From an uncultured Bacillota bacterium (GTDB lineage Bacteria; Bacillota; Clostridia; Christensenellales; QAND01), in assembly GCA_905208455.1 (NCBI GenBank), contig CAJLPK010000026.1, positions 1-18,605 on the forward strand: 18,605 bases of DNA, read 5' to 3'. The position numbers and the translations under genes are program-made. The notes below the pieces were generated by a model. It saw only the letters and a program-made list of their open reading frames with translations. It did no database searches and was not told the origin of the DNA. Below, piece after piece: positions 1 through 7,639 of this stretch (positions are counted from its first letter, which is position 1; each line of letters starts with the position of its first letter).

Positions 1-43
1 AGGGCCACAACCTGGCGCTCTAACCAACTGAGCTATACCCACC
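1..43 (-). tRNA. tRNA-His (GTG anticodon), 3' part cut off by the window edge
   Basis: Read on the minus strand, the 5' half of a tRNA is visible: acceptor strand GTGGGTA, D arm closed by GCTC/GAGC, anticodon stem CCAGG/CCTGG with the last two bases outside the window, and anticodon loop TTGTGGC. The anticodon is GTG, histidine. An extra G precedes the acceptor strand at position 43, matching the G-1 that is diagnostic of histidine tRNAs. The T arm and 3' end lie off the window. It sits 17 nt downstream of tRNA-Arg and is probably cotranscribed with it. Confidence 0.93.
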
Positions 44-60
44 ATATATGGGAAAGATAT

Positions 61-137
<77 letters not shown>

Positions 138-158
138 ATGCACAGGCGAACGACATTT

Positions 159-187
159 ATTATACTTACGCCTGTCCCATTTGTCAA
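159..187 (-). promoter_or_regulatory. Consensus vegetative promoter for the tRNA-Arg/tRNA-His unit
   Basis: On the minus strand TTGACA (182-187) and TATAAT (159-164) are separated by exactly 17 nt, a perfect match to the housekeeping sigma factor consensus. Initiation about 7 nt past the -10 box would fall near 152, some 15 nt before the mature tRNA-Arg 5' end. No intrinsic terminator is evident between the yfcE-like gene (stop at 243) and this promoter, so some read-through into the tRNAs is possible. Confidence 0.9.
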
Positions 188-242
188 CCGCTTTTCCCAT
201 TTTTTCTTCCCGTATGGGCTTTATTTAGAGACCCTGTGCCCT

Positions 243-725
243 TTATAGCGTCAAAAGCTGAATTTCAGCCGGCACTCCTTCTGATAAAACCATTCGCATG
301 CAAGAAGGACGGCTGCCTCTTGGCTGGCTGGGGCTGCCTGGATTCATCAGCACCATGTTGCCGCGCCATTCAATCTCATGGCAGTGCGTATGGCCAAAAA
401 TGCAGATATCCGCTCCATTGGCACATCCCAATTCATACAGTTCCTCCAAACCGCTTTTTACATGCTGGCGATGCCCATGTACCAGCAGAATTGTATGACC
501 AGCCAATTCAAACAGCTTTGCTTCCTCCGCTGTACCGAAAAAATCACAATTTCCGGCGACTGTCTGCACTGGGATCCCATAAATATCTCCCATTATCACA
601 GCATCATTGGCAAAATCGCCTGCATGCAGCAATAAATCAATGGGCCCCATGGCCTCCAGCGCACGCTCGAACGAGCGCCTATTTCCATGCGTATCTGACA
701 GCACCCCGATACATAGCTTAGTCAT
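243..725 (-). CDS. YfcE/MJ0936-type metallophosphoesterase
   Basis: A 160-residue calcineurin-like phosphoesterase of the short YfcE/MJ0936 type, expected to hydrolyse phosphodiesters with two bound metal ions in the cytosol. The metal-binding motifs appear in order: DTHG (D11, H13), GD (D37), GNCD (N59), VHGH (H83, H85) and GHTH (111-114). Length is typical of the family. The ATG is placed 8 nt inside the end of rdgB, with an AGGTG-like ribosome site within rdgB, so translation is probably coupled. It is the last gene of the rph-rdgB operon, an order common in Clostridia. The natural substrate of this subfamily is not established, and the sequence does not reveal it. Confidence 0.9.
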   Translation of the reverse strand: MTKLCIGVLSDTHGNRRSFERALEAMGPIDLLLHAGDFANDAVIMGDIYGIPVQTVAGNCDFFGTAEEAKLFELAGHTILLVHGHRQHVKSGLEELYELGCANGADICIFGHTHCHEIEWRGNMVLMNPGSPSQPRGSRPSCMRMVLSEGVPAEIQLLTL

Positions 726-1311
726 GCAGGTTCACCTGTTTTTCCTTTAAGCGCTGCAAAGCCCTGGCTCTATGGCTGATTTGGTTTTTTTCCTCTGCCG
801 AAAGCTCCGCATAGGTCTTGCCGAATGCCGGCACATAAAAGACAGGATCATACCCAAATCCTCCATCACCTTTGGGCGCCGAAAGAATGACGCCTTCGCT
901 TTCTCCTTGCGCATAAGCTTCCCTGCCCTCCGGCGTAGCCAACACCACACAGCAGACAAACCTAGCCGTGCGCTTTTCCTCCGGCACACCTTCCAATTTT
1001 TGCAGCAATAATGCATTGTTGGCCGCGTCATCGCCATGGCAGCCTGCAAACCTAGCCGAATATACGCCTGGCGCGCCTCCCAAAGCATCCACACACAGCC
1101 CTGAATCATCCGCCAAGGCATCCATTTGGGCCTCTTTGGCAAACGCATGTGCCTTTAAGCGGGCGTTTTCCAAAAAGGTCTGTCCATTTTCCTCAACCTC
1201 CAGGGAAAGCCCTAAATCCTTTGGTGTTATGATCTCCTGGTAAAAGCCGCCCAATATCTGGCGGATCTCTTTCAGCTTGCCTTTATTATTACTGGCAATG
1301 AGCAATTTCAT
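718..1311 (-). CDS. rdgB: XTP/dITP diphosphatase (non-canonical purine NTP pyrophosphatase, RdgB/HAM1)
   Basis: This 197-residue protein hydrolyses dITP, XTP and ITP to monophosphates plus pyrophosphate, keeping deaminated purines out of DNA and RNA. Visible family signatures are SNNKGK (7-12, nucleotide and phosphate binding), TFLENA (45-50), DDSG (68-71, the catalytic acidic pair), GVYSARFAG (82-90), FGYDPVF (about 152-158) and SHRARAL near the C-terminus. Length is normal. The ATG overlaps the rph stop codon as ATGA, with GGAGG about 9 nt upstream inside rph. The yfcE-like start overlaps its own stop by 8 nt, so the three genes form one coupled operon. Confidence 0.97.
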   Translation of the reverse strand: MKLLIASNNKGKLKEIRQILGGFYQEIITPKDLGLSLEVEENGQTFLENARLKAHAFAKEAQMDALADDSGLCVDALGGAPGVYSARFAGCHGDDAANNALLLQKLEGVPEEKRTARFVCCVVLATPEGREAYAQGESEGVILSAPKGDGGFGYDPVFYVPAFGKTYAELSAEEKNQISHRARALQRLKEKQVNLHD

Positions 1312-2030
1312 TCGTACAATGCCTCCAATGCTTGTTTTTGCTTTGAAAACAATTCCTTGATAGCGGCTTGTCCCATGGAGAGCATCTGCTGCATCTCCTC
1401 ACTGGTGAAAGCTCTCCCTTCTCCTGTTCCCTGTATTTCGACAAACTGTCCCAAGCCGGTCATCACAATATTCATGTCCACTTGCGCATGGCTGTCCTCC
1501 GCATAGCAAAGATCTACTATGGGAATATCCTGCACTACCCCGCAGCTTACCGCAGCCACCTGGGACAGGATGGGCGGTTCTTTTATCAGCCCTTGCTTCT
1601 TTAGCCCCTCTACTGCCATTGCCAACGCACACCATGCCCCTGTGATGGAAGCCGTACGTGTGCCCCCATCTGCGTCCAACACATCACAATCCAGCCGAAT
1701 CGTGCGTTCTCCCAGCTTTTCTAAGTCCACCACCGCGCGCAGTGAGCGGCCGATGAGCCGCTGTATCTCCACGCTGCGCCCATCCTGCTTTACACCATCA
1801 CGCCGTTTTCTGCTTTGCGTGCTCGCCGGCAGCATGGCATACTCTGCCGTCAGCCATCCTTTCCCCTTTCCCGTTAAAAAAGGCGGCACATTGTTTTCCA
1901 CACTGGCTGCACAAATCACCCGCGTATCGCCAAATGAAACCAAGCAGCTGCCCGCCGCATTTTTTTGAAACCCCATCTCTATTGTAACCGGGCGCATCTG
2001 CGCCGGTATCCTTCCGTCCAATCTTTCCAT
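1308..2030 (-). CDS. rph: Ribonuclease PH
   Basis: A phosphate-dependent 3'-to-5' exoribonuclease that trims tRNA precursors; family members assemble as a hexameric ring. With the start at 2030 the protein has 240 residues and begins MERLDGR, like other RNase PH proteins. Signatures are RPV (13-15), the phosphate-binding GGTRTASITGA segment (122-132, R125), DGRSVEIQRLIGRSLRA, and the C-terminal EIQGTGE. A longer in-frame start at 2084 exists but has no ribosome site. The ATG at 2030 is preceded by AAGGAGG at ideal distance, so the short form is chosen. It is the first gene of the rph-rdgB-yfcE-like operon and is transcribed divergently from rqcH. Confidence 0.96.
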   Translation of the reverse strand: MERLDGRIPAQMRPVTIEMGFQKNAAGSCLVSFGDTRVICAASVENNVPPFLTGKGKGWLTAEYAMLPASTQSRKRRDGVKQDGRSVEIQRLIGRSLRAVVDLEKLGERTIRLDCDVLDADGGTRTASITGAWCALAMAVEGLKKQGLIKEPPILSQVAAVSCGVVQDIPIVDLCYAEDSHAQVDMNIVMTGLGQFVEIQGTGEGRAFTSEEMQQMLSMGQAAIKELFSKQKQALEALYE

Positions 2031-2051
2031 CTTTCTCCTCCTTATTGTTCT

Positions 2052-2079
2052 ATTATACCGTGGCTTTTGATTTTGGCAA
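2052..2079 (-). promoter_or_regulatory. Predicted vegetative promoter of the rph operon
   Basis: On the minus strand a TTGCCA -35 box (2074-2079) and a perfect TATAAT -10 box (2052-2057) are 16 nt apart. The -10 box lies 21 nt from the rph ATG, giving a short leader that still contains the AGGAGG site. Confidence 0.78.
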
Positions 2080-2107
2080 AGCAAAAACGCACAGAACCAG
2101 GGAAAAA

Positions 2108-2116
2108 TGCTATACT
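2108..2116 (+). promoter_or_regulatory. Predicted extended -10 promoter of rqcH
   Basis: TGC followed by TATACT forms an extended -10 element (TGn-TATACT). No convincing -35 box lies 16-18 nt upstream, which extended -10 promoters tolerate. Initiation near 2123 would leave a leader of about 27 nt before the TTG start. It is back to back with the rph promoter in the 119-nt divergent gap. Confidence 0.6.
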
Positions 2117-2134
2117 TAGAGACGAATAGAAACC

Positions 2135-2152
2135 AAGGAGGAGTTTGCCTTG
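2135..2152 (+). promoter_or_regulatory. Ribosome binding site with TTG start of rqcH
   Basis: AAGGAGGAG (2135-2143) is followed by a 6-nt spacer and TTG. No in-frame ATG nearby gives the conserved N-terminus, so the strong Shine-Dalgarno decides for a TTG start. Confidence 0.82.
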
Positions 2153-3901
2153 CAATTAGATGGCATTAGCCTATATGCCTGCGCAACAGAACTACAGCAG
2201 ACCTTGCAGGGGGGGCGTATAGAGCGCATTGCGCAGCCATCCCGCCAAACTATCGTTTTGACCATTCGTTCACAAGGGCAAAACCATCGTCTTTTGCTAA
2301 GCTGTGAACCGGAATCACCACGGGCACACTTGGTAGAGACTACTGAAAAAGGGCCGGAGAAACCCTTTACTTTTTTGATGATTTTGCGAAAGCACCTTGT
2401 GCATGCCCGCATTGTGGATATTTCTGTACCGCATTGCGACCGTATTTTACATATTTCCTGTGATGCACTGGACGACCTGGGGGCCAGAGTGCGTTTAATG
2501 TTGGTTGCAGAGTTGATGGGAAAGCATAGCAATCTCATTTTAATCGGGCCCAACAATGTAATCCTAGACTGTGCTAAACGGATCCCTCCCTCTGTTTCCA
2601 GCTTACGCACTGTTTTGCCAGGAGACCGCTATGAGGCGCCGCCTGTGCAGCATAAACAGGACCTTTTGGCTGGCTCTGCCGATGACTTTGCCGCTGTCCT
2701 CCGTTGCTCTGAGGCCGTCACACTATCAAATGCCTTAGTCGCTGGATTTTACGGCATTTCTCCCTATGCGGCACGTTATCTTTGCCAAAAGGCAGGCTGC
2801 GAAGCTGACCTTCATGCTCCCTTTCCCGACGATACATGCCGGTCTATCGCCTTATCTCTATGGGAGCTTCAGCAGGCGCTGTTTTCCCGTTCCTTTTCCC
2901 CTAGCCTATTGTATAACCACATGCAGCGGGTAGAAGGGTTCTTTCCGTTTCCTCCCAATGACAATGGCCTATATCAGTCCATGGAAAGCATGCAGGCAGC
3001 TATGTTGGCGTATTACGATACCAAGCAGATGGAAAAGGCCATTGAGCGCCAGCGTACACATCTGACAGGTCTACTGCAAGCAAAGCTGCAAAAGCTATAT
3101 AAAAGGCTGCAGATTCAGCGTGATACTTTGGCCAAAAGCGAGACGTTTGAGCGCGTTCGTGTAGAAGGTGAATTGATTCTGGCTTATGCTTATCAAATCC
3201 CTCCTCATCAAGATAAAATAGAAGTGTATGATTATACGCAGGATGCCTTAGTTACGCTGTCTTACGACCCCTCCCTTTCCGCCCAGGAAAATGCTCAAAA
3301 GCGCTTCAAACGGTATCAAAAGCTCCGTTCTGCCTCGCAGGCAGCCAGAGCACAGATCCGTGAAATTGAGCCGGAGCGGCAATATTTAGAGGATGTTCTT
3401 TTCTCTGTACAACAGGCCGAAACGCTCCATCAGCTTTTGGACATTCGGCATGAATTGCAAAGCGAGGGAATGATTCCTCTTTCCCAGGAGACGGGACGCC
3501 GCAAACAAATCGTATTATCCCAGCCGCTGCATTTTATTTCCACCGACGGCATTGATATATATTGCGGCAGAAACAACACGCAAAATGATTTTGTAACGCT
3601 TAAGCTGTCCAAATCCACCGATACTTGGCTGCATGCGCAGGGCATGCCAGGCAGCCATGTGCTTATCAAATCGCCCAAGGTGTCTGCTGATACCCTGAAG
3701 CAGGCGGCGCATATCGCAGCTTTTTACAGCAAAGGCCGCCGGTCGGAAAATGTGCCGATTGATTATACGCTTATCAAATATGTAAGAAAGCCCTCCGGCG
3801 CAAAGCCGGGCTTTGTTACCTATTCCTCACAAAAAACATTATTTATCACGCCCGACGAAGCCCTGGTGAAATCTTTATTCGCCCGGGAGGAGACAAAATA
3901 A
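2150..3901 (+). CDS. rqcH: RqcH (NFACT family ribosome-associated quality control factor)
   Basis: RqcH binds 50S subunits carrying obstructed peptidyl-tRNA and recruits tRNA-Ala to add C-terminal alanine tails that mark the peptide for degradation. Older names are FbpA and fibronectin-binding protein. The 583-residue sequence has an N-terminal NFACT-N domain including LMGKHSNLIL, a helix-hairpin and coiled-coil middle (about 290-440), and a C-terminal NFACT-R/DUF814 domain (about 455-560) with GRNNTQNDFVTLKLS, TWLHAQGMPGSHV and KPGFVTY. D97-R98, the pair known to be needed for tRNA recruitment in Firmicutes homologues, is present at exactly those positions. It starts at TTG. A Zn-ribbon gene follows after 28 nt on the same strand. 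Confidence 0.96.
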   Translation: MQLDGISLYACATELQQTLQGGRIERIAQPSRQTIVLTIRSQGQNHRLLLSCEPESPRAHLVETTEKGPEKPFTFLMILRKHLVHARIVDISVPHCDRILHISCDALDDLGARVRLMLVAELMGKHSNLILIGPNNVILDCAKRIPPSVSSLRTVLPGDRYEAPPVQHKQDLLAGSADDFAAVLRCSEAVTLSNALVAGFYGISPYAARYLCQKAGCEADLHAPFPDDTCRSIALSLWELQQALFSRSFSPSLLYNHMQRVEGFFPFPPNDNGLYQSMESMQAAMLAYYDTKQMEKAIERQRTHLTGLLQAKLQKLYKRLQIQRDTLAKSETFERVRVEGELILAYAYQIPPHQDKIEVYDYTQDALVTLSYDPSLSAQENAQKRFKRYQKLRSASQAARAQIREIEPERQYLEDVLFSVQQAETLHQLLDIRHELQSEGMIPLSQETGRRKQIVLSQPLHFISTDGIDIYCGRNNTQNDFVTLKLSKSTDTWLHAQGMPGSHVLIKSPKVSADTLKQAAHIAAFYSKGRRSENVPIDYTLIKYVRKPSGAKPGFVTYSSQKTLFITPDEALVKSLFAREETK

Positions 3902-3929
3902 ACGATACCCTTTTGAAGGAGGTCTTTCT

Positions 3930-4142
3930 ATGGAAAAACAAATCTATCATTGCCCTAAGTGCGGAGGTACATCCTTTGAGCATGACCAATTCCAGGCAAC
4001 AGGCGGCACAATGGCCAAGTTGTTTGATATTCAGAACAAAAAATTCATTACAATCTCCTGCGCAAATTGCGGATATACCGAGTTGTATCGTTCCGAGACA
4101 TCCACAGGCGAAAACATTTTGGATTTTTTGATCGGCTCCTAA
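3930..4142 (+). CDS. Small Zn-ribbon protein (COG3478/YpzJ-like)
   Basis: A 70-residue protein with two CxxC knuckles, CPKC near the N-terminus and CANC near residue 50, predicted to hold one zinc ion. Between them lies the segment AKLFDIQNKKF, which I recall as typical of a small predicted nucleic-acid-binding Zn-ribbon family; the family assignment is from memory. The ribosome site AAGGAGGT sits 6 nt before the ATG. It lies 28 nt after rqcH with no terminator between and is followed by the terminator at 4156-4186, so the two genes are very likely cotranscribed. Its function is unknown, and a link to ribosome quality control is only suggested by position. Confidence 0.85.
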   Translation: MEKQIYHCPKCGGTSFEHDQFQATGGTMAKLFDIQNKKFITISCANCGYTELYRSETSTGENILDFLIGS

Positions 4143-4155
4143 GCGCCTGTATATC

Positions 4156-4186
4156 AAAAAAAGCACCGGAAACCCGGTGCTTTTTT
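4156..4186. terminator. Bidirectional intrinsic terminator between convergent units
   Basis: The stem GCACCGG (4163-4169) and CCGGTGC (4174-4180) closes a 4-base AAAC loop. It is flanked by seven A on the left and six T on the right. It can therefore terminate rqcH/Zn-ribbon transcripts rightward and the ispH-S1 operon leftward, and the A and T runs can extend the stem. Confidence 0.95.
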
Positions 4187-4192
4187 ATTCTC

Positions 4193-6361
4193 TTAGTCTT
4201 CCAAGTCATCCATTTTGGGGAAGAAATCCGCCAAGGTGACCTTTGCTTCTTCGATAGGCGGCAACTTATAGGACGGCTCCCTATCCTCATCGTAAGAATC
4301 GTGATTACGCTGCGGGCGTTCGCGCTCCGGCTGCAGTACCGCGCGGCGGGACAAGCTGATACGCTTGGCCTCCGGATCGACATCCAGCACCTTTACCGTG
4401 ATAACATCATCCACACGCAGCTCATCTTCTACCTTATCGATACGGCGAGTAGCGACCTGCGAAATGTGAACCAACCCAAACAGGCCGGGCTCCAGCTCTA
4501 CAAAGGCGCCGAACGGAGCAATGCGGTCCACACGGCCCTCCACGATATCCCCGACAAGGTACCGCTCCGCGGCATGATCCCACGGCTTTGGCTGCAGCGC
4601 CTTCAGACTCAGCGCAATGCGCTCCGTTTCCGCGTTTACGGACAAAATCTCCAGCTCCAGCTCATCGCCGACGCTTACGATGTCCGACGGATGCTTGGGA
4701 CGGCCCCAGGACAGATCCGTTACATGGATCAGGCCGTCCACACCGCCAATATCTGTGAAGGCGCCGAAGTCCGTGATGCGGCGTACCGTGCCTTTAACAT
4801 GCTGGCCAGCCTCAAACTGCTTATATTTTTCCTTGCGTGCTTTCACGGCCTCTTCCTGCAGCACCTGGCGACGGGAAGCCACGATGCGGCGGCGGGATTT
4901 GTCTACTTCCAGCGCCTTAACAGTTACCTTTTTCCCGACAAACTCTTCGAGGTTTTCCACATAGCGGTTGGAAAGCTGCGAAGCAGGAATGAAAACGCGT
5001 GCGCCGCGGTATTCAGCCAGCACACCAGCCTTCACGGCCTGCTTAATGGTAACATCAAAATAGCGCCCATCCTCCAGCTCAGCGATGGCAGCTCTATCCT
5101 GCTCTCTGCGCTCGATGGATTTGCGGCTCAGCAATACATTGCCTTCCCCGTCGTTGACCTTTACGATCTCTACCGTGATCTCATCGCCTACCTTGGCAAT
5201 GTCGGCAGCCGTCGCTTTGGGATCCAACGATAACTCGGCCTGCGGAATGATGCCGTCCGCTTTATATCCGATGTTTACGAAAACATCGTCTCCTACGATC
5301 TGCACCACGGTTCCCTTTTTCACCTGACCGGGGCGGATACGCACCATCGTCTTTTCAAGATCACGCTCGAAAGACTCTTCGGGTGTGAGCTCGCGTTCTG
5401 GTTCCTCCGCCGGCTTTTCCGCTTCCGCCTGGGGGGCGGCTTCTGTCTGTGCAGCTTCAACCGCTTCCTCCGGCTGGGCTTGCGCCTGCTCTGCGGGTAC
5501 CTGTTCTTCTAAAACAGTGGTGTTGAGATCTTGTTCATTCATTCTGGCAATTACCTCCCTGATTGACCATTGCGGCGTCGATGCACCTGCAATAATACCT
5601 ATTATACCATTTAACTCTAAATTTTCAACAGGCAACTCTGCGCTACTTTCCAAAATATAGGTATTTTTACAGTTGTTTTTACAGATTTGCGCCAATTTTT
5701 TTGTATTGCTGCTGTGGCGGCCTCCAATGACGACCATGGCGTCGCATTGCTGGCTCAATTCATGTGCCTCTGTCTGCCGCTGCCTTGTTGCCTGGCAGAT
5801 GGTGTTCTGCTTTTTAAGCTCGGCATATTTGGCCGACAAAACATCTGCAATCTGCTCAAATTTTTCCTGTACAAATGTCGTTTGCGCAACCAAAAAAACA
5901 CGCTGTGCATTCGGCAGCATTTCCGCTTGCTCCGCTGTTTGTACGATCCAGGCCCTATTGCCGCAAAAGCCATTGATCCCTATGACCTCCGGATGCTCGC
6001 GCTGGCCCGCGATGACCACCTGCCAGCCCTCGCAAAATGCTTTTTGTACGATGTCATGGATGCGAGCCACAAAAGGGCAGGTAGCATCTATTGCGCGGAT
6101 ATTTCTTTGCCGGCACTGGTCATATACCTCAGGCGGTACGCCATGACTGCGTATCACCATTGTGCTGCCTGCCGGAACCTGAGATACAGCCTCTACCGTA
6201 ATTGCGCCTTCCGATTCCAGCTTATCCACTACGCCTTGATTATGGATGATGGGGCCTAGGATATAGACCGGCTTTGTATGGGCAAGCTCTGTTTCAACAG
6301 CCTCGACCGCACTTTTTACGCCAAAACAAAACCCATTGTATTTTCCTTGTATCAGCTTCAT
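4193..6361 (-). CDS. ispH: IspH-ribosomal protein S1 fusion (HMBPP reductase plus four S1 domains)
   Basis: A 722-residue fusion known in Clostridia. Residues 1 to about 280 are IspH, the 4Fe-4S enzyme making IPP and DMAPP from HMBPP in the last step of the MEP isoprenoid pathway. Cluster cysteines C12, C95 and C189 are present, with H40, H74, H123-P-E125, T161/T162, S217-S218-N219 and S261 at substrate-binding positions. An Ala/Glu/Gln-rich linker (about 285-330) joins four S1 RNA-binding repeats at about 345-415, 432-498, 518-588 and 603-673, followed by a charged tail. The S1 half is expected to act in mRNA binding and translation. The ATG overlaps the plsC stop as ATGA. It is the last gene of its operon, ahead of the bidirectional terminator. 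Confidence 0.96.
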   Translation of the reverse strand: MKLIQGKYNGFCFGVKSAVEAVETELAHTKPVYILGPIIHNQGVVDKLESEGAITVEAVSQVPAGSTMVIRSHGVPPEVYDQCRQRNIRAIDATCPFVARIHDIVQKAFCEGWQVVIAGQREHPEVIGINGFCGNRAWIVQTAEQAEMLPNAQRVFLVAQTTFVQEKFEQIADVLSAKYAELKKQNTICQATRQRQTEAHELSQQCDAMVVIGGRHSSNTKKLAQICKNNCKNTYILESSAELPVENLELNGIIGIIAGASTPQWSIREVIARMNEQDLNTTVLEEQVPAEQAQAQPEEAVEAAQTEAAPQAEAEKPAEEPERELTPEESFERDLEKTMVRIRPGQVKKGTVVQIVGDDVFVNIGYKADGIIPQAELSLDPKATAADIAKVGDEITVEIVKVNDGEGNVLLSRKSIERREQDRAAIAELEDGRYFDVTIKQAVKAGVLAEYRGARVFIPASQLSNRYVENLEEFVGKKVTVKALEVDKSRRRIVASRRQVLQEEAVKARKEKYKQFEAGQHVKGTVRRITDFGAFTDIGGVDGLIHVTDLSWGRPKHPSDIVSVGDELELEILSVNAETERIALSLKALQPKPWDHAAERYLVGDIVEGRVDRIAPFGAFVELEPGLFGLVHISQVATRRIDKVEDELRVDDVITVKVLDVDPEAKRISLSRRAVLQPERERPQRNHDSYDEDREPSYKLPPIEEAKVTLADFFPKMDDLED

Positions 6362-6954
6362 TTTTGTTTGGCCTGCTCCGTTAACATCATAACGCGTTCC
6401 TCCAGCATTTGATTGACAGCCGCAATATCATCCTTGCTCGCTTTTCTGCCCTGATAAGCAGAAAGATCCAGCGGCGCTCCTACGACCACACGATGCCGCC
6501 GAAAAGGCTTGAACGACACTGCCATGCCCGCCGGCACAAGCGTGGCGCCTGTACGCAAGGCGAAGGTGACGGCCCCTTCATGGAACGACATCTGTCCTGT
6601 TTTGCTGCGCGTGCCCTCCGGGAAGATCCCCAGCACTTCTCCGCCTTTTAGGTATTCCATGCTCTTGCGCATGGCTTTGATGTCATTGCCTTCTCTATCC
6701 ACTGAAAACGCGCCCAGCGCCGTCAGCAGCCAGCTGACAAATCTTTTGCGGAACAACTCTTTTTTTGCCATAAAATGGATTTGGCGGTAGCGCACCATTG
6801 CCAAAGCTACCGGGTCCAAGGCATGGACATGGTTGGCACAAATCACAACGGCCCCCTTTTTAGGCATATTCTCTTTCCCTTTTACGCTAAGGAAGAAAAA
6901 AAGCTTAAGAATCACCCAAATAATGGGCCACGCTATGGTATACAAAGGCGTCAT
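6358..6954 (-). CDS. plsC: 1-acyl-sn-glycerol-3-phosphate acyltransferase (PlsC family)
   Basis: This 198-residue membrane-associated enzyme should transfer an acyl chain to lysophosphatidic acid, giving phosphatidic acid for phospholipid synthesis. An N-terminal hydrophobic segment (about 5-23) precedes the catalytic H(X)4D motif NHVHALD (H42, D47), the FSVDREG block (83-89), FPEGTRS (111-117) and LVPAGM (139-144). The usual Ser or Thr in NHxSxxD is His here (H44), while H and D are kept. Its start overlaps the end of cmk by 4 nt and its stop overlaps the ispH-S1 start by 4 nt. The cmk-plsC-ispH order is a conserved clostridial cluster. Confidence 0.94.
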   Translation of the reverse strand: MTPLYTIAWPIIWVILKLFFFLSVKGKENMPKKGAVVICANHVHALDPVALAMVRYRQIHFMAKKELFRKRFVSWLLTALGAFSVDREGNDIKAMRKSMEYLKGGEVLGIFPEGTRSKTGQMSFHEGAVTFALRTGATLVPAGMAVSFKPFRRHRVVVGAPLDLSAYQGRKASKDDIAAVNQMLEERVMMLTEQAKQK

Positions 6955-7625
6955 TTCAGCTTTTCCTCCACCACAGCGACCATTTTTGCCAGCACATCCT
7001 CCGGCGTATCGTATGTAGAATCAATGACCACAGCATCCTCTGCCTGCTTAAGCGGTGCAATCGCGCGATGCGAATCGTCATAATCCCGCTTTTGTATCCC
7101 CGCCAGCACCTGCTCAAAGGGTTCGTGCAAGCCCTTTGCCTCCTGCTCTTTACGGCGGCGCTCCGCACGCTCCTCCGGCTTTGCTGTCAAAAAAAACTTT
7201 ACATCTGCATGGGGCAGCATGGCGGTGCCCACATCGCGGCCATCCACCACAACAGACAGATCCCCTGCGATGCGCCGCACCTGCTTTGTCAGCACCTCGC
7301 GCACGAATCCTATCGCTCCTATGGCTGAAGCGCCTGCGCCTACCTCCGGCGTGCGGATCGCTTTGGACACATCTTCTCCGTCAAGAAAGGTAGTCTGCCC
7401 ATTCTCCCCTACTTCGATCGTTACCCTGGCGTTTTCCACCGCCCGCTTTACAGCCTCATGATCCTTCAGGTCCACGCCCTTGCGCAGCGCGCATAATGCC
7501 AAGGCCCGGAATAGAGCGCCTGTATCCAAGATGTGAATACCCAGCGTATCCGCCAGACATTTGGCCATCGTCGTTTTCCCCGCGCCCGCTGGGCCGTCTA
7601 TGGCGATAACACAGTGTTTTTGCAT
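6951..7625 (-). CDS. cmk: Cytidylate kinase
   Basis: A 224-residue kinase that phosphorylates CMP and dCMP with ATP, recycling pyrimidine nucleotides in the cytosol. It has the P-loop GPAGAGKTT (11-19), DTGALFRA (34-41) in the CMP-binding region, VVDGRDVGT (126-134), the lid segment around 150-160 and RDYDDSHR (180-187). Length is normal. A GAGGG ribosome site precedes the ATG, which lies 14 nt after the HI0933-like gene. The 4-nt overlap with plsC indicates coupled translation. Confidence 0.97.
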   Translation of the reverse strand: MQKHCVIAIDGPAGAGKTTMAKCLADTLGIHILDTGALFRALALCALRKGVDLKDHEAVKRAVENARVTIEVGENGQTTFLDGEDVSKAIRTPEVGAGASAIGAIGFVREVLTKQVRRIAGDLSVVVDGRDVGTAMLPHADVKFFLTAKPEERAERRRKEQEAKGLHEPFEQVLAGIQKRDYDDSHRAIAPLKQAEDAVVIDSTYDTPEDVLAKMVAVVEEKLK

Positions 7626-7639
7626 GCTTGTCCCTCACT

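Noticed and set aside
180..242. Possible terminator after the yfcE-like gene (CCC/GGG pairing near 200-220)
   Set aside because: The stem is only 3 bp and no T-run follows in the direction of transcription.
4067..5233. 388-codon open frame on the plus strand, antisense to the S1 half of ispH-S1
   Set aside because: The opposite strand encodes four clear S1 domains; the antisense frame has no recognisable family and no ribosome site, and it crosses the terminator region.
5687..6259. 190-codon plus-strand frame antisense to the IspH domain
   Set aside because: The IspH cysteines and substrate residues on the minus strand account for this region.
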